From NCBI GenBank assembly GCA_006247105.1, contig CM016926.1, positions 1,674,001 to 1,738,000 of the forward strand: a stretch of DNA of 64,000 nucleotides, given 5' to 3'. The notes below the pieces were generated by a model, which did no database searches, was not told where the DNA came from, and saw nothing but the letters and a program-made list of their open reading frames with translations. This DNA comes from Giardia muris. Lineage: Eukaryota; Fornicata; Diplomonadida; Hexamitidae. The translations under genes and the position numbers were made by a program. Below, in pieces: positions 53,741 through 61,601 of this stretch. How positions within the stretch are numbered: the stretch's first letter is position 1; every line of letters starts with the position of its first letter.

Positions 53741-54886
53741 ATGACAGTACTTCCAACGATTGAAATCGTCATTGGAACGTACTCTGGGAAGCTATACGGC
53801 TTCAGACTTGAGAACGACCTCACCCCGGTCAACACTTTCATCGCAGATGACTCGGCTCAGGTGATTCGCGACCTTGTCGTTACTTCCAAGGGAATTTTGA
53901 TTTCAGCGTGCAATGATGGAGTAATTAGGCTGTATAACCTTCGTGTTCACAAATACATGACGACATTGGATCAGCATCAAGGGAGTGTGCGTTGTCTCCT
54001 ATTAGCTGACTCGAAGACATCAAAACCCTCTTCAACTCAAAGCAGTGTGACTTATTTGGTCACTGGGTCTGACGATAAGACCATGATCCTCTGGCGTTTG
54101 AAAGACCTGGAGCCAATGTTGATTCTAAAGCGGCATAGACATGGCGTCGAGACAATCGCTTTACATCCGAACGGTACCTGTTTCACTAGTACTGATAAGG
54201 GTCGTTTGATCTATTGGGATTTAGTCACGGGGAATTCCATCACTAGTGTCCCCCTAGATGAGCACATCTTCTATCAAGAATGGAGACAAACAGGAAATAG
54301 AGATGAACTCATCCTAATGTCATCTACGTCAGTCTCAATAACGGTATTGATCGAGGAGGTGGGAGTGACTGCGACCTGGAAGCCGGACGACATCGCTATA
54401 CGTCTCACCTGTTGTTGTTGTGCAGAATGGCCAACTAATAATGCTCAGACCCTCCCTGTGATCTTAGTAGGGACTGGCGGTGGCCTTTTATATACATTAG
54501 TTCTGAAAGAGAAGAGGAAGGAGAAGGAAAAGGAGAAGGCAGAACCAAGTTATGAAGTACATGTACATGCAGCGTTCCCAGTATCAAACTCACGGATCAA
54601 AGCCATTAAGAAGTGTAGAATGAACAAGACCCACCACTATTTCGTGGTGGTCATGAGTGATGGTGAAGTCTTAATCCTGGAGGCCATCGGAGATCAAGAT
54701 ATTGACGTCTGTAAGCGTTTTTATGTCCCAGATCGGCCCACAACGCTTTGCCTCTATCCTTTAGACCAGGAGAAGAAGAGCAAGAAGAAGGGTGACGGCC
54801 CCGATGAAGCTGATAAAGCTGGTGAAGCTGAAACTGATGATGTAGACGAAGATGGGGCTTCCTTCCACAGACCAAAGTATATGTAA
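53741..54886 (+). CDS. WD40 repeat protein, Mak11/PAK1IP1-like
   Basis: 381 residues, one WD40 propeller. Pattern: IVIGTYSGKLYGF, then LISACNDGVIRLYNLR, YLVTGSDDKTMILWRL, and ETIALHPNGTCFTSTDKGRLIYWDLVTG. The last follows the Mak11/PAK1IP1 form (SxHPSGxLALSVxxDxxLRxWNLVxG). Mak11 assists 60S subunit assembly in the nucleolus. The C-terminus is acidic and Lys-rich (KKSKKKGDGPDEADK), as in many nucleolar factors. The insert with KEKRKEKEKEK in the propeller is low complexity. Confident for WD40, moderate for Mak11. Confidence 0.7.
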   Translation: MTVLPTIEIVIGTYSGKLYGFRLENDLTPVNTFIADDSAQVIRDLVVTSKGILISACNDGVIRLYNLRVHKYMTTLDQHQGSVRCLLLADSKTSKPSSTQSSVTYLVTGSDDKTMILWRLKDLEPMLILKRHRHGVETIALHPNGTCFTSTDKGRLIYWDLVTGNSITSVPLDEHIFYQEWRQTGNRDELILMSSTSVSITVLIEEVGVTATWKPDDIAIRLTCCCCAEWPTNNAQTLPVILVGTGGGLLYTLVLKEKRKEKEKEKAEPSYEVHVHAAFPVSNSRIKAIKKCRMNKTHHYFVVVMSDGEVLILEAIGDQDIDVCKRFYVPDRPTTLCLYPLDQEKKSKKKGDGPDEADKAGEAETDDVDEDGASFHRPKYM

Positions 54887-54900
54887 AGCGGAAAATACAT

Positions 54901-55191
54901 ATGCACCTCGTACATCTTCTGCAACAATTGAAGGGCCAACAAGTCAAGCTTGAGCTGAAAACTGGCGACATTCTTGAAGGAAAAGTCAAGTTCGTTGATC
55001 GTACTTCCGCCATCTACCTCACTAAGGTCATCCATACCTCACCGGGTAGTACCTCTCCACCTTTGGCCTCAGTTCTTGTACGTGGAAATGCTGTCCGTAT
55101 GGTTCACTTCCCTCCAGGCTTCGAGCTTGATTACGCCTTATGTAGGACGAAAACAGCATATAACCGACAGATTGAACGCAAAACTGCTTGA
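54901..55191 (+). CDS. Sm-family protein, SmD1-like
   Basis: 96 residues, a single Sm fold. Sm1 reads VKLELKTGDILEGKVKFVD and Sm2 reads VLVRGNAVRMVHFPP. RGN and the segment after it resemble SmD1 (IRGNNIRYFILPD). The C-terminal RG-rich tail of SmD1 is missing. It would be a part of the heptameric ring on U snRNAs; an LSm role is an alternative. A second Sm protein lies 2.5 kb away. Confidence 0.7.
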   Translation: MHLVHLLQQLKGQQVKLELKTGDILEGKVKFVDRTSAIYLTKVIHTSPGSTSPPLASVLVRGNAVRMVHFPPGFELDYALCRTKTAYNRQIERKTA

Positions 55192-55340
55192 GTTATGGGA
55201 ATAAGCGGTGATGAACATACGTCACCTCACTTACTTCAGTCTATGGACCGGCCCGTCATCCACCACCCTTCGTCCTTCATCCTTCATCTTCTAGTCTGGA
55301 ATATAATAATCGGAACCTTCTTTTCCTCCCTTTCTATTTG
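55192..55340. other. 149-bp intergenic region
   Basis: Separates the SmD1-like gene from the coiled-coil gene. It holds CCTTC/CCTTCATC-like direct repeats near 55267-55290 and a pyrimidine-rich run ending TTCTATTTG just before the ATG at 55341. I see no RNA gene. Confidence 0.4.
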
Positions 55341-55805
55341 ATGGCAACACAACACAACTGGCCGGCGATAAGGCACGACTATCGCCCCTTTGGTCTCTCC
55401 TACCACAAGCTCGCCGCCCCGACGATCGCAGATCTCGTAAAGGTCTGTGAGCATTACCTCGAAGTCATCAATACACAATGCGATGGAGAACGCAAGACCC
55501 GCACGTACATCGACGTCAAGACGACGATCCAGATGGTCTACCGCATGGTCCTGAAGCTTGCGCGCACCACCGAACAAGTACATCGACAGAAGGTTAGGAA
55601 TTCACACATGGAACATGAGTTTGATGTTCTTAGCTCCGCTGACCTTCCCACCGATCCAAAGCGCACCGTCGAAGGAATGAAGCATGAGCTTCTCACCCTG
55701 GAGACCGAGTACGTCCTTCGTCTCGATACCATCGAATCGTTGAAACGACGAATCCTTATGCTTGAAGCGTCATTAGAGCCAACCACAGACCCATGTCTCT
55801 TTTAA
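55341..55805 (+). CDS. small coiled-coil protein of unknown function
   Basis: 154 residues. Helical, with a C-terminal coiled coil about 110-145 (HELLTLETEYVLRLDTIESLKRRILMLEASLE). The first 75 residues are a compact helical region with HLEVINT-like polar helix. No known family. The ATG at 55341 follows TTCTATTTG; a TTG one codon upstream is not needed. Confidence 0.65.
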   Translation: MATQHNWPAIRHDYRPFGLSYHKLAAPTIADLVKVCEHYLEVINTQCDGERKTRTYIDVKTTIQMVYRMVLKLARTTEQVHRQKVRNSHMEHEFDVLSSADLPTDPKRTVEGMKHELLTLETEYVLRLDTIESLKRRILMLEASLEPTTDPCLF

Positions 55806-56112
55806 GACCTCAGGGATGCTAGGTGCTGGCTGGTAGGTGTCAGGCACATCAAGGAGATGCTAAGAGATCAACTGGTTTGAATAAAGGAAGTGAGAAATTC
55901 GGCAGAAGCCGTGTGGTTCTTCTGATCGTAAGCGACACCCAGACACTCCTCGAACCGAGTCATGTTGTCTGTCAGCTACGGTCTAGAGTCCAGAGAAATT
56001 CCTTCCTCGCCCCCAAATTCGATTCAATTCACAGCGGCACGAAGGGAATGGATACATGGATCGAGAAGAAGTACTTGTATGCACCTTGGTGTATTCACCT
56101 TTCTACAAGACA
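55806..56112. other. 307-bp region without a convincing gene
   Basis: The longest gene-free stretch in the window, between two genes that end towards each other. Frames through it start only at GTG or overlap the opposite gene and show no domain. I saw no tRNA cloverleaf. An ACCTTTCTACAAG stretch near 56096-56108 only loosely resembles the CCTTTACTCAA-type RNA-processing motif known in G. intestinalis ncRNAs, so an unannotated ncRNA is possible but unsupported. Confidence 0.35.
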
Positions 56113-57342
56113 TCAGTAGCCGGGAACGAAGAAAGAGCCTAACGGCGTGAACGAAAGGACGACTTGCGCCAGGACGGTACCAACTATCGCTCCAGCAATC
56201 GTACTCCACATTCTCTTACGCCTTTTCGATGGAGGCGATGGAGGTGGCGGTACAGGTTTTCTTTCTTTCTGAGTAGGTTTCACCCTCTCCTTTTGGATCG
56301 CGGTTGATTTTGTCTTCTTTTCTTGCGTTTCTGGCTTTGCTGGCTTTAGTGATGATGAGGATAAGGGCGGTGGTGGTAGTGGTAGTGACTGTCGTTGTTG
56401 CTGTTGTTGTTGAATGATGGGTTTGATACCGTTCTCAGACTGATCGAGAGCTGGGATGCATGGGGTCTTGAAGGCGTCGATCGATTGGCGTGCTGCCGTG
56501 CTATTAAGGCCTAACTCGAGGTTGACGCCTGTTGACCTTCTTCGAGCCCTCTTTGGTTTGATCTTGGTTATATCGAAGACGGCCACCGGTTCATCGTCCA
56601 CCCTTTGAAAGGACATCAGGTCTGCAAAGCTTGGTGCTTGGACGTCAGGATTATCCTGTACCCCTTGCGAATGTGGTAGTGTCGAGTCTGTATCGTTGGT
56701 GGACTCCACCAGGGATTGGCAAATGGAGTTCTCACAAAGGCTCATATTAGCGAGCTCATCTGTTGTATGTTTGGTTGCCAAGTGCTCTCCATACTCCTTC
56801 AAGCCTCCAACCGGCTCTTTGCACATGGGGCACATGACGCGCATGTCATGTAGAACGTCGTAGTAGCGTGGGTTCCAGGATAAGTTATCCAGTGGACCGG
56901 AACAACCGAAGCAGAGTATCGATTGGGTTCCTGGTGAGACATCTTCCATCGCCGTCGCGAACCACTTCTTTGCACACTTGAGACAGATGGTGCAGCAACA
57001 CCGCACGTTCATTGTGAACTGGCACGCGTAACGCTTACAGATGGTACACCGAGGCGTATTTCCCCAGTCCGTATAGCTGACCACGTCTTCTCCTAAGGCG
57101 CAAGGAGTGAGGCGATGGAATTGGGGGCAGCACGCCCTCTTCAGGAGAGTGCGTAGCCAACGCTTAGAGAGATCCTTCTGAGTGTGGCCGCTTTGAGAGC
57201 CAGTGTGTTGAAGGGTCAAACTCAACAACTCGACAAACGTTTGAACGCTTACGGCACGGGACTCGATGTGTAGCTTCTTCCCAACAACGGTGGATAGGCC
57301 CATCAACCACTCACGGTAACGCTCCTCCGAATACCCATCCAT
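56113..57342 (-). CDS. tail-anchored RING-like/C2H2 zinc finger protein
   Basis: 409 residues. A Cys cluster at 99-147 (CTIC, CCCTICLKC, CFGC) looks like a RING-type finger, and CPMC at 171-174 with H187 and H192 makes a C2H2 finger. The order RING-like then C2H2 recalls the RNF114/RNF125/RNF166 ligases. After a disordered region with a short Gln run (about 306-312) and Pro/Lys-rich low complexity, residues about 379-398 form one membrane helix just before the C-terminus, preceded by SKRRKRM. That is a tail anchor, facing the cytosol. A membrane-bound ubiquitin ligase is inferred. Confidence 0.72.
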   Translation of the reverse strand: MDGYSEERYREWLMGLSTVVGKKLHIESRAVSVQTFVELLSLTLQHTGSQSGHTQKDLSKRWLRTLLKRACCPQFHRLTPCALGEDVVSYTDWGNTPRCTICKRYACQFTMNVRCCCTICLKCAKKWFATAMEDVSPGTQSILCFGCSGPLDNLSWNPRYYDVLHDMRVMCPMCKEPVGGLKEYGEHLATKHTTDELANMSLCENSICQSLVESTNDTDSTLPHSQGVQDNPDVQAPSFADLMSFQRVDDEPVAVFDITKIKPKRARRRSTGVNLELGLNSTAARQSIDAFKTPCIPALDQSENGIKPIIQQQQQQRQSLPLPPPPLSSSSLKPAKPETQEKKTKSTAIQKERVKPTQKERKPVPPPPSPPSKRRKRMWSTIAGAIVGTVLAQVVLSFTPLGSFFVPGY

Positions 57343-57361
57343 TTTACCCCAACTAAGGAAG

Positions 57362-57676
57362 CTATTGTTTCACTCTTGCAACAGGACCAGACTGATGATG
57401 CGATCGAAAGTGAGCGGGAGACTGCTTCAATACCAGCCCCTTTGAAAGCTCCGAAGGGAAGACGATATATCGGACTTCTGCCCCACGAAGCAAGACCAGG
57501 GGTAGATCTTCCTTTAGGCCTGTCACCCTAGTCACCGTGCAGGTGGTCAAGGTGAGCGTGAAAGTCTCGTCAAGAGATCGAAGGGTGCCGAGATAAATCT
57601 CTCCGGAGCGCACCTCCACTTGTACGCTCCTCCCAAGCCCACGAGCGATGACCGTTGTAAGGATGTGAGCCGTCAT
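57362..57676 (-). CDS. Sm-family protein, SmD3-like
   Basis: 104 residues. Sm1 reads VQVEVRSGEIYLGTLRSLDE, similar to SmD3 VTCETNTGEVYRGKL, and Sm2 reads VLLRGAEVRYIVFP (SmD3: YIRGSKIRFLILP). KGLVLKQSP follows, again SmD3-like. It joins the Sm ring on spliceosomal snRNAs. The start at 57676 begins the domain (MTAHILTTVIARGLG); longer frames run into the divergent ankyrin-RING gene. Giardia has few introns, so the ring is small but kept. Confidence 0.75.
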   Translation of the reverse strand: MTAHILTTVIARGLGRSVQVEVRSGEIYLGTLRSLDETFTLTLTTCTVTRVTGLKEDLPLVLLRGAEVRYIVFPSELSKGLVLKQSPAHFRSHHQSGPVARVKQ

Positions 57677-57694
57677 AGGGCCTGTCCAAAATAG
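57677..57694. promoter_or_regulatory. divergent intergenic promoter (18 bp)
   Basis: An 18-bp spacer ending CCAAAATAG, between the SmD3-like gene (minus) and the ankyrin-RING gene (plus). Confidence 0.4.
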
Positions 57695-60343
57695 ATGGAT
57701 GATAATCCCCCCCTCATTCTTGCTACGCTCGTGGGGAACGCAGACATGGTCAAGAGGCTCCTCCCCGAACACGCCCGAGCACAGGACGGGACGCAGAAGA
57801 CGGCGCTCATGTGGGCGGCGATCCGCAACGCCACGGCCCTTGTGGAGCTCCTCTTACCCTACGAGAGCGGGATGCAGGACGAGGACGGGTGGACCGCCCT
57901 CATGTACGCCGTGACGAAGGGATACCCCGCCGTCGCCCGGAAGCTGGTCGCGGCCGAGGCCGGGATCCGGGCCAATAATGGGATGACCGCGCTGATGTGC
58001 TCAGTGGAGCATGGGTTCCTTGAGACGACTGAGCTTCTGATTGAGCGCGAGGCTGGGATGCAAGACGAGCGAGGTTGGACCGCTCTGATGCGAACGACGC
58101 AGAATGGAAATACGGAGGCCTTTAGCATTCTTCTTCCTCACGAGGCTGGTCGGGTTGATAACAAGCAATGGAGTGCTTTGATGTATGCCGCCTCCAAAGG
58201 GAATCTGGAACTCGTGAGAGCCTTGAAGGATCGAGAACTCCGCCTACAGGACCATGAAGGGAAGACAGCATTGATTGTGGCGGCGTTCCTAGGGAATATT
58301 GATATCGTGAACCTTCTTATTGGAGAGCTAGATATCTGCGATTCAAATGGCTTGACTCCAATGATGTGGGCAGCAGAGCGTAGTAATCTCGACGTTATTG
58401 AGCTAATTCTTCCACGCCAGGCCGGAATCCAGGATCATAAGGGCTGGACAGCCCTCATCCGTGCAGCGCAAAATGGAAACTTGAAGGTCACTGAGCTTCT
58501 CAAATGGCACGAGGCTGGAAAGGCCGACGCTAACGGGTTTACTGCGTTGATGTACGCGACGATCAAGAATCACATCTCGATCGTCCAGCTCCTCGTTGCT
58601 GAAGAGCAGAAAATGACTACCTCCGAAGGGATGACCGCCCTCATGATGGCAGCACGTTTCAAGCATGCAGCCTGCGTCGATATGTTGCTTAGCGAGGCCG
58701 GGATGCAAACGCATGATGGTCGTACTGCCTTAATGATGGCTGCGCTCCATGGTGATTCTGAGACGATATCTAAGCTTGTGAGCGTAGAAGGAGGGATACA
58801 GGACCGTTCAGGGATGACAGCTCTCATGACTCTCATCTCTTCCAACTCTATGGAGACTCGCCCTGACGAGTTTGAGCGTTGTCTTAAGGCATTGCTTCCT
58901 TATGAGAAGGGCTTACAGAACGATCAAGGTCAAAGTGCATTGATGTTAGCCGCACAAGTCGGAAACCCTCTTGCCGTCATCTATCTGATCTCCGACGAGA
59001 TCGGCTTACGTGACAAGGATGGCCGGACTTCCCTCATCTATGCGGCAACTAGTAACATGGTGGACTGCGTACGTCACTTACGAGAACAAGAGGCAGGGAT
59101 CCAGGACCAAATGGGTTGTACCGCACTCATATATGCCGCCCGAAGGGATAGCGTTGATATCGTCTACCTTTTATTGGATCAGGAGGCGGGCTTGCAGGAC
59201 CGTGATGGGGTCACAGCCGCCATCTGGGCACACCGCTCGGGCGCGAAGGAGGCCTTAAAGGCTCTTCTACCCCGCGAGTTAGGGTTCACAATGGCTTCAG
59301 GAATCACCTTATTGATGCGTGCCGCCGTGTTCAATGACGTGGGCCTGGTTAAACTGATCATCACGTACGATTGCTATCTGAAGAGTCTCCCACATCCAAA
59401 GGGCCCAGATCAGTCCCAAATCGCGGAGGAAAAAAGGCCGTATTTAGAGCTTGGTCGTCAGGACTTAGAAGGATGCACAGCCCTCATGCATGCAGCACGT
59501 AACCAGAACCATTCGTGCGTACTCCTCCTTGTTGAATACGAGGCACAACTCCGCAATGTATACGGTAGGACTGCTTTGATGATGGCTGCGGCTGCAGGTT
59601 GCGAGGAGTCCGTGAAGATCCTGCTAAGTAGTGAGCGGAAGATGCAAGATAATGCAGGATGTTTCGCACTGGCGATGGCCTTACAGAACGGGCACTATAG
59701 CCTTTGCAAATACTTGGTGCAAGAGGTACCTCTCACAGACAATCATTACCTGACCTGTTATGACTATGCTGTCGATGCCTCCTTAGATTCCGTGGCAGAT
59801 GTTCTTCTCAAGGGACGTGTGACACTGATGAGGCTTCTTCCAAACCTGTGTCACCTCTTTTATAGTAGCATGTGTGCCGTCTTCGCTAGGCTTATGATCG
59901 ACCTTCTTCAGGGAAGTTGCGCCAGTCTCAATGCTATCAAGCTTCATCACGAGCAGCTTCTTGCACTCGATCCTGAGGCGCGCGCGGAGGTGGACCTATC
60001 TGATTGCCGTGTTGTCGACATTATCCATACCGTGGACGTCTGCGCAATAGAAGGGATTTTCGAGATATGCACGAGTTGTTTGTTTGACAACCTGGATTGT
60101 GGAGAGGATTTGCACGCAGAGATCGCGAGAAGGCACATTGAGGCGTTTTGTACCCTTTTGACGGAGTTCTTGGGAGAGTCTGCGACGGAGAAGGAGGTCT
60201 GCCCGATTTGCCTGAGCTGGGTCGCTAATTGCATTTTCGTCCCATGTGGACACGTCGGTTGTTGCGTTTCCTGCGTCGAGTTATCAGAACACAAGTGTCC
60301 GATCTGTCGTGCTAAGATCCACAGTTGGTTCGAGCTCTCCTAG
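57695..60343 (+). CDS. ankyrin repeat protein with C-terminal RING finger (IAP/Mindbomb-like RING)
   Basis: 882 residues. About 19-20 ankyrin repeats of 31 residues run from about 5 to 700, and most begin with WTALM, KTALI or MTALM cores. After a helical linker (about 705-830) a RING-HC closes the protein at 836-871: CPICLSW, FVPCGHVGCCVSC, KCPICRAKI. The H-x3-C-x2-C spacing (CGHxxxCxxC) is that of IAP, Mindbomb and similar E3 ligases. It is a probable ubiquitin ligase with a large protein-binding array. The ankyrin style is the same as in the 'protein 21.1' genes, so the RING was likely gained by fusion. Confidence 0.85.
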   Translation: MDDNPPLILATLVGNADMVKRLLPEHARAQDGTQKTALMWAAIRNATALVELLLPYESGMQDEDGWTALMYAVTKGYPAVARKLVAAEAGIRANNGMTALMCSVEHGFLETTELLIEREAGMQDERGWTALMRTTQNGNTEAFSILLPHEAGRVDNKQWSALMYAASKGNLELVRALKDRELRLQDHEGKTALIVAAFLGNIDIVNLLIGELDICDSNGLTPMMWAAERSNLDVIELILPRQAGIQDHKGWTALIRAAQNGNLKVTELLKWHEAGKADANGFTALMYATIKNHISIVQLLVAEEQKMTTSEGMTALMMAARFKHAACVDMLLSEAGMQTHDGRTALMMAALHGDSETISKLVSVEGGIQDRSGMTALMTLISSNSMETRPDEFERCLKALLPYEKGLQNDQGQSALMLAAQVGNPLAVIYLISDEIGLRDKDGRTSLIYAATSNMVDCVRHLREQEAGIQDQMGCTALIYAARRDSVDIVYLLLDQEAGLQDRDGVTAAIWAHRSGAKEALKALLPRELGFTMASGITLLMRAAVFNDVGLVKLIITYDCYLKSLPHPKGPDQSQIAEEKRPYLELGRQDLEGCTALMHAARNQNHSCVLLLVEYEAQLRNVYGRTALMMAAAAGCEESVKILLSSERKMQDNAGCFALAMALQNGHYSLCKYLVQEVPLTDNHYLTCYDYAVDASLDSVADVLLKGRVTLMRLLPNLCHLFYSSMCAVFARLMIDLLQGSCASLNAIKLHHEQLLALDPEARAEVDLSDCRVVDIIHTVDVCAIEGIFEICTSCLFDNLDCGEDLHAEIARRHIEAFCTLLTEFLGESATEKEVCPICLSWVANCIFVPCGHVGCCVSCVELSEHKCPICRAKIHSWFELS

Positions 60344-60365
60344 AGACCTTCGTAGCTAGTCGGGT

Positions 60366-61601
60366 ATGAGACAACTGAAAATGCCTCCCCTATCCGCTTT
60401 GGAGGTGCTTGGCACACTCTCACAGATCGGAACCCGTGGACCCATCGTTCCAGGCTGGCAAGGATTACCTGCCATACTTGCGACGGAGGGCTTGATGGCT
60501 CTTCCATTACAAATACTGCGAAGGATCCTGCAAGAGGCCGTGCGAATCCATGTGCGGATCTGTACCCTTCTGCTTACCGATGGGGAGAAGGCCGTGCTTA
60601 ATATACAAGCCCGCCCAAGGCAGCGCAAGACGAGAACAGCCATGCAGCCAAAAAGGCAGGTGCAAAGGCCTGTCGAGATAGTGATGTCGGACAGCATTCG
60701 GCGAGTACAGACGGGGTCCTGCAGTACGACTCAGATGGGGCTCGACGCCTTTATCCTCGAGACCCAACCGATAGAGGCATTATATCCAGAGGTGCAGGGA
60801 CAAGATGTGGACGTCATTGGGCTTCTTCAGTCGACAGACGTTGTACTCCCCACCCAAACTCCCATGGGACGCTCAAATACTGTTGTTACTGTGGGAGACG
60901 AGCTCATCCCTTCAGAGCCAGACTCTATATCGGAACAACAACATACTCCCATTCTAGACCTCCTTCAGAACATCGTCGTGATCCCGGGGGCAATCAAGCG
61001 CAAACCACCACAGAGGAAGAGACTACAGGCCGATACAAAACTGCGGTATCTCTTCGATGACACGACACCTGAACGTATGCGAAAATCCTCTGATCGGAAC
61101 CAAGCTACTGACCTTCAAGTCCTAGCAAAGCTTCTGCACTTACGAGACCTCCAATTGATGTATAACGTGGCCAGGAACAAGGGGAGGTCGATTGTTGAGG
61201 GGTGTCTCATGCTTCATACGATATCGGCAGAGGCAAGCCTAGCAATAACTCACGAGTACGTGCCGATAGGGATGACCGATGATCTTCAACAGAGATACTA
61301 CACGTCCAACCATGACGAGCTTGAGGGACTAAGGGTACAAAGCGAGATGGAAAGTGATGGACCATTCAGCCCAGGACAAGCGTTTGACCTCGAGGGCCTT
61401 TCAGACAGTAATATGGAGGGGGTGCAATACGGTCATATTCTTCAACGAATACCTAGGACTTCCCAATCACTTCTTCGGATTTTTGCGGGTGGGAAGAGAG
61501 CCGACATTGCACGTGCTTTCTTGGGTGTATTACATCTATGCATGGAAGGGCTGGTTAAGATTGAACAAGGAGAAGGGACGGTACTTGTTCGGCGGTTGTG
61601 A
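60366..61601 (+). CDS. kleisin-like protein (Rad21/Rec8 type cohesin subunit)
   Basis: 411 residues. The N-terminus has GTRGPIVPGWQGL and ILRRILQEAVRIHVRICTLLLTDGEKAVLNIQ, resembling the kleisin N-domain (SKRGPLxxIWLAAH; LLLGVVRIYxRKxxYLLxDCxEAxxKI) that grips SMC3. The C-terminal end, KRADIARAFLGVLHLCMEGLVKIEQ, fits the winged-helix C-domain (AARxFFxLLVLxxxxxVxVxQ) that binds SMC1. The middle is low complexity with a basic patch (KRKPPQRKR). The order, N-domain, linker and C-terminal winged helix, is right for cohesin, but the usual MFY start is missing. The stop abuts the convergent stop. Confidence 0.62.
   Translation: MRQLKMPPLSALEVLGTLSQIGTRGPIVPGWQGLPAILATEGLMALPLQILRRILQEAVRIHVRICTLLLTDGEKAVLNIQARPRQRKTRTAMQPKRQVQRPVEIVMSDSIRRVQTGSCSTTQMGLDAFILETQPIEALYPEVQGQDVDVIGLLQSTDVVLPTQTPMGRSNTVVTVGDELIPSEPDSISEQQHTPILDLLQNIVVIPGAIKRKPPQRKRLQADTKLRYLFDDTTPERMRKSSDRNQATDLQVLAKLLHLRDLQLMYNVARNKGRSIVEGCLMLHTISAEASLAITHEYVPIGMTDDLQQRYYTSNHDELEGLRVQSEMESDGPFSPGQAFDLEGLSDSNMEGVQYGHILQRIPRTSQSLLRIFAGGKRADIARAFLGVLHLCMEGLVKIEQGEGTVLVRRL

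Noticed and set aside
55208..55214. A box C (GTGATGA) of a possible C/D snoRNA
   Set aside because: No box D (CTGA) or terminal stem follows within the 149-bp gap.
55920..55980. A tRNA-like arm (GGTTCGAG on the minus strand)
   Set aside because: Only a four-pair stem with an eight-base loop; no acceptor, D or anticodon arm could be found.
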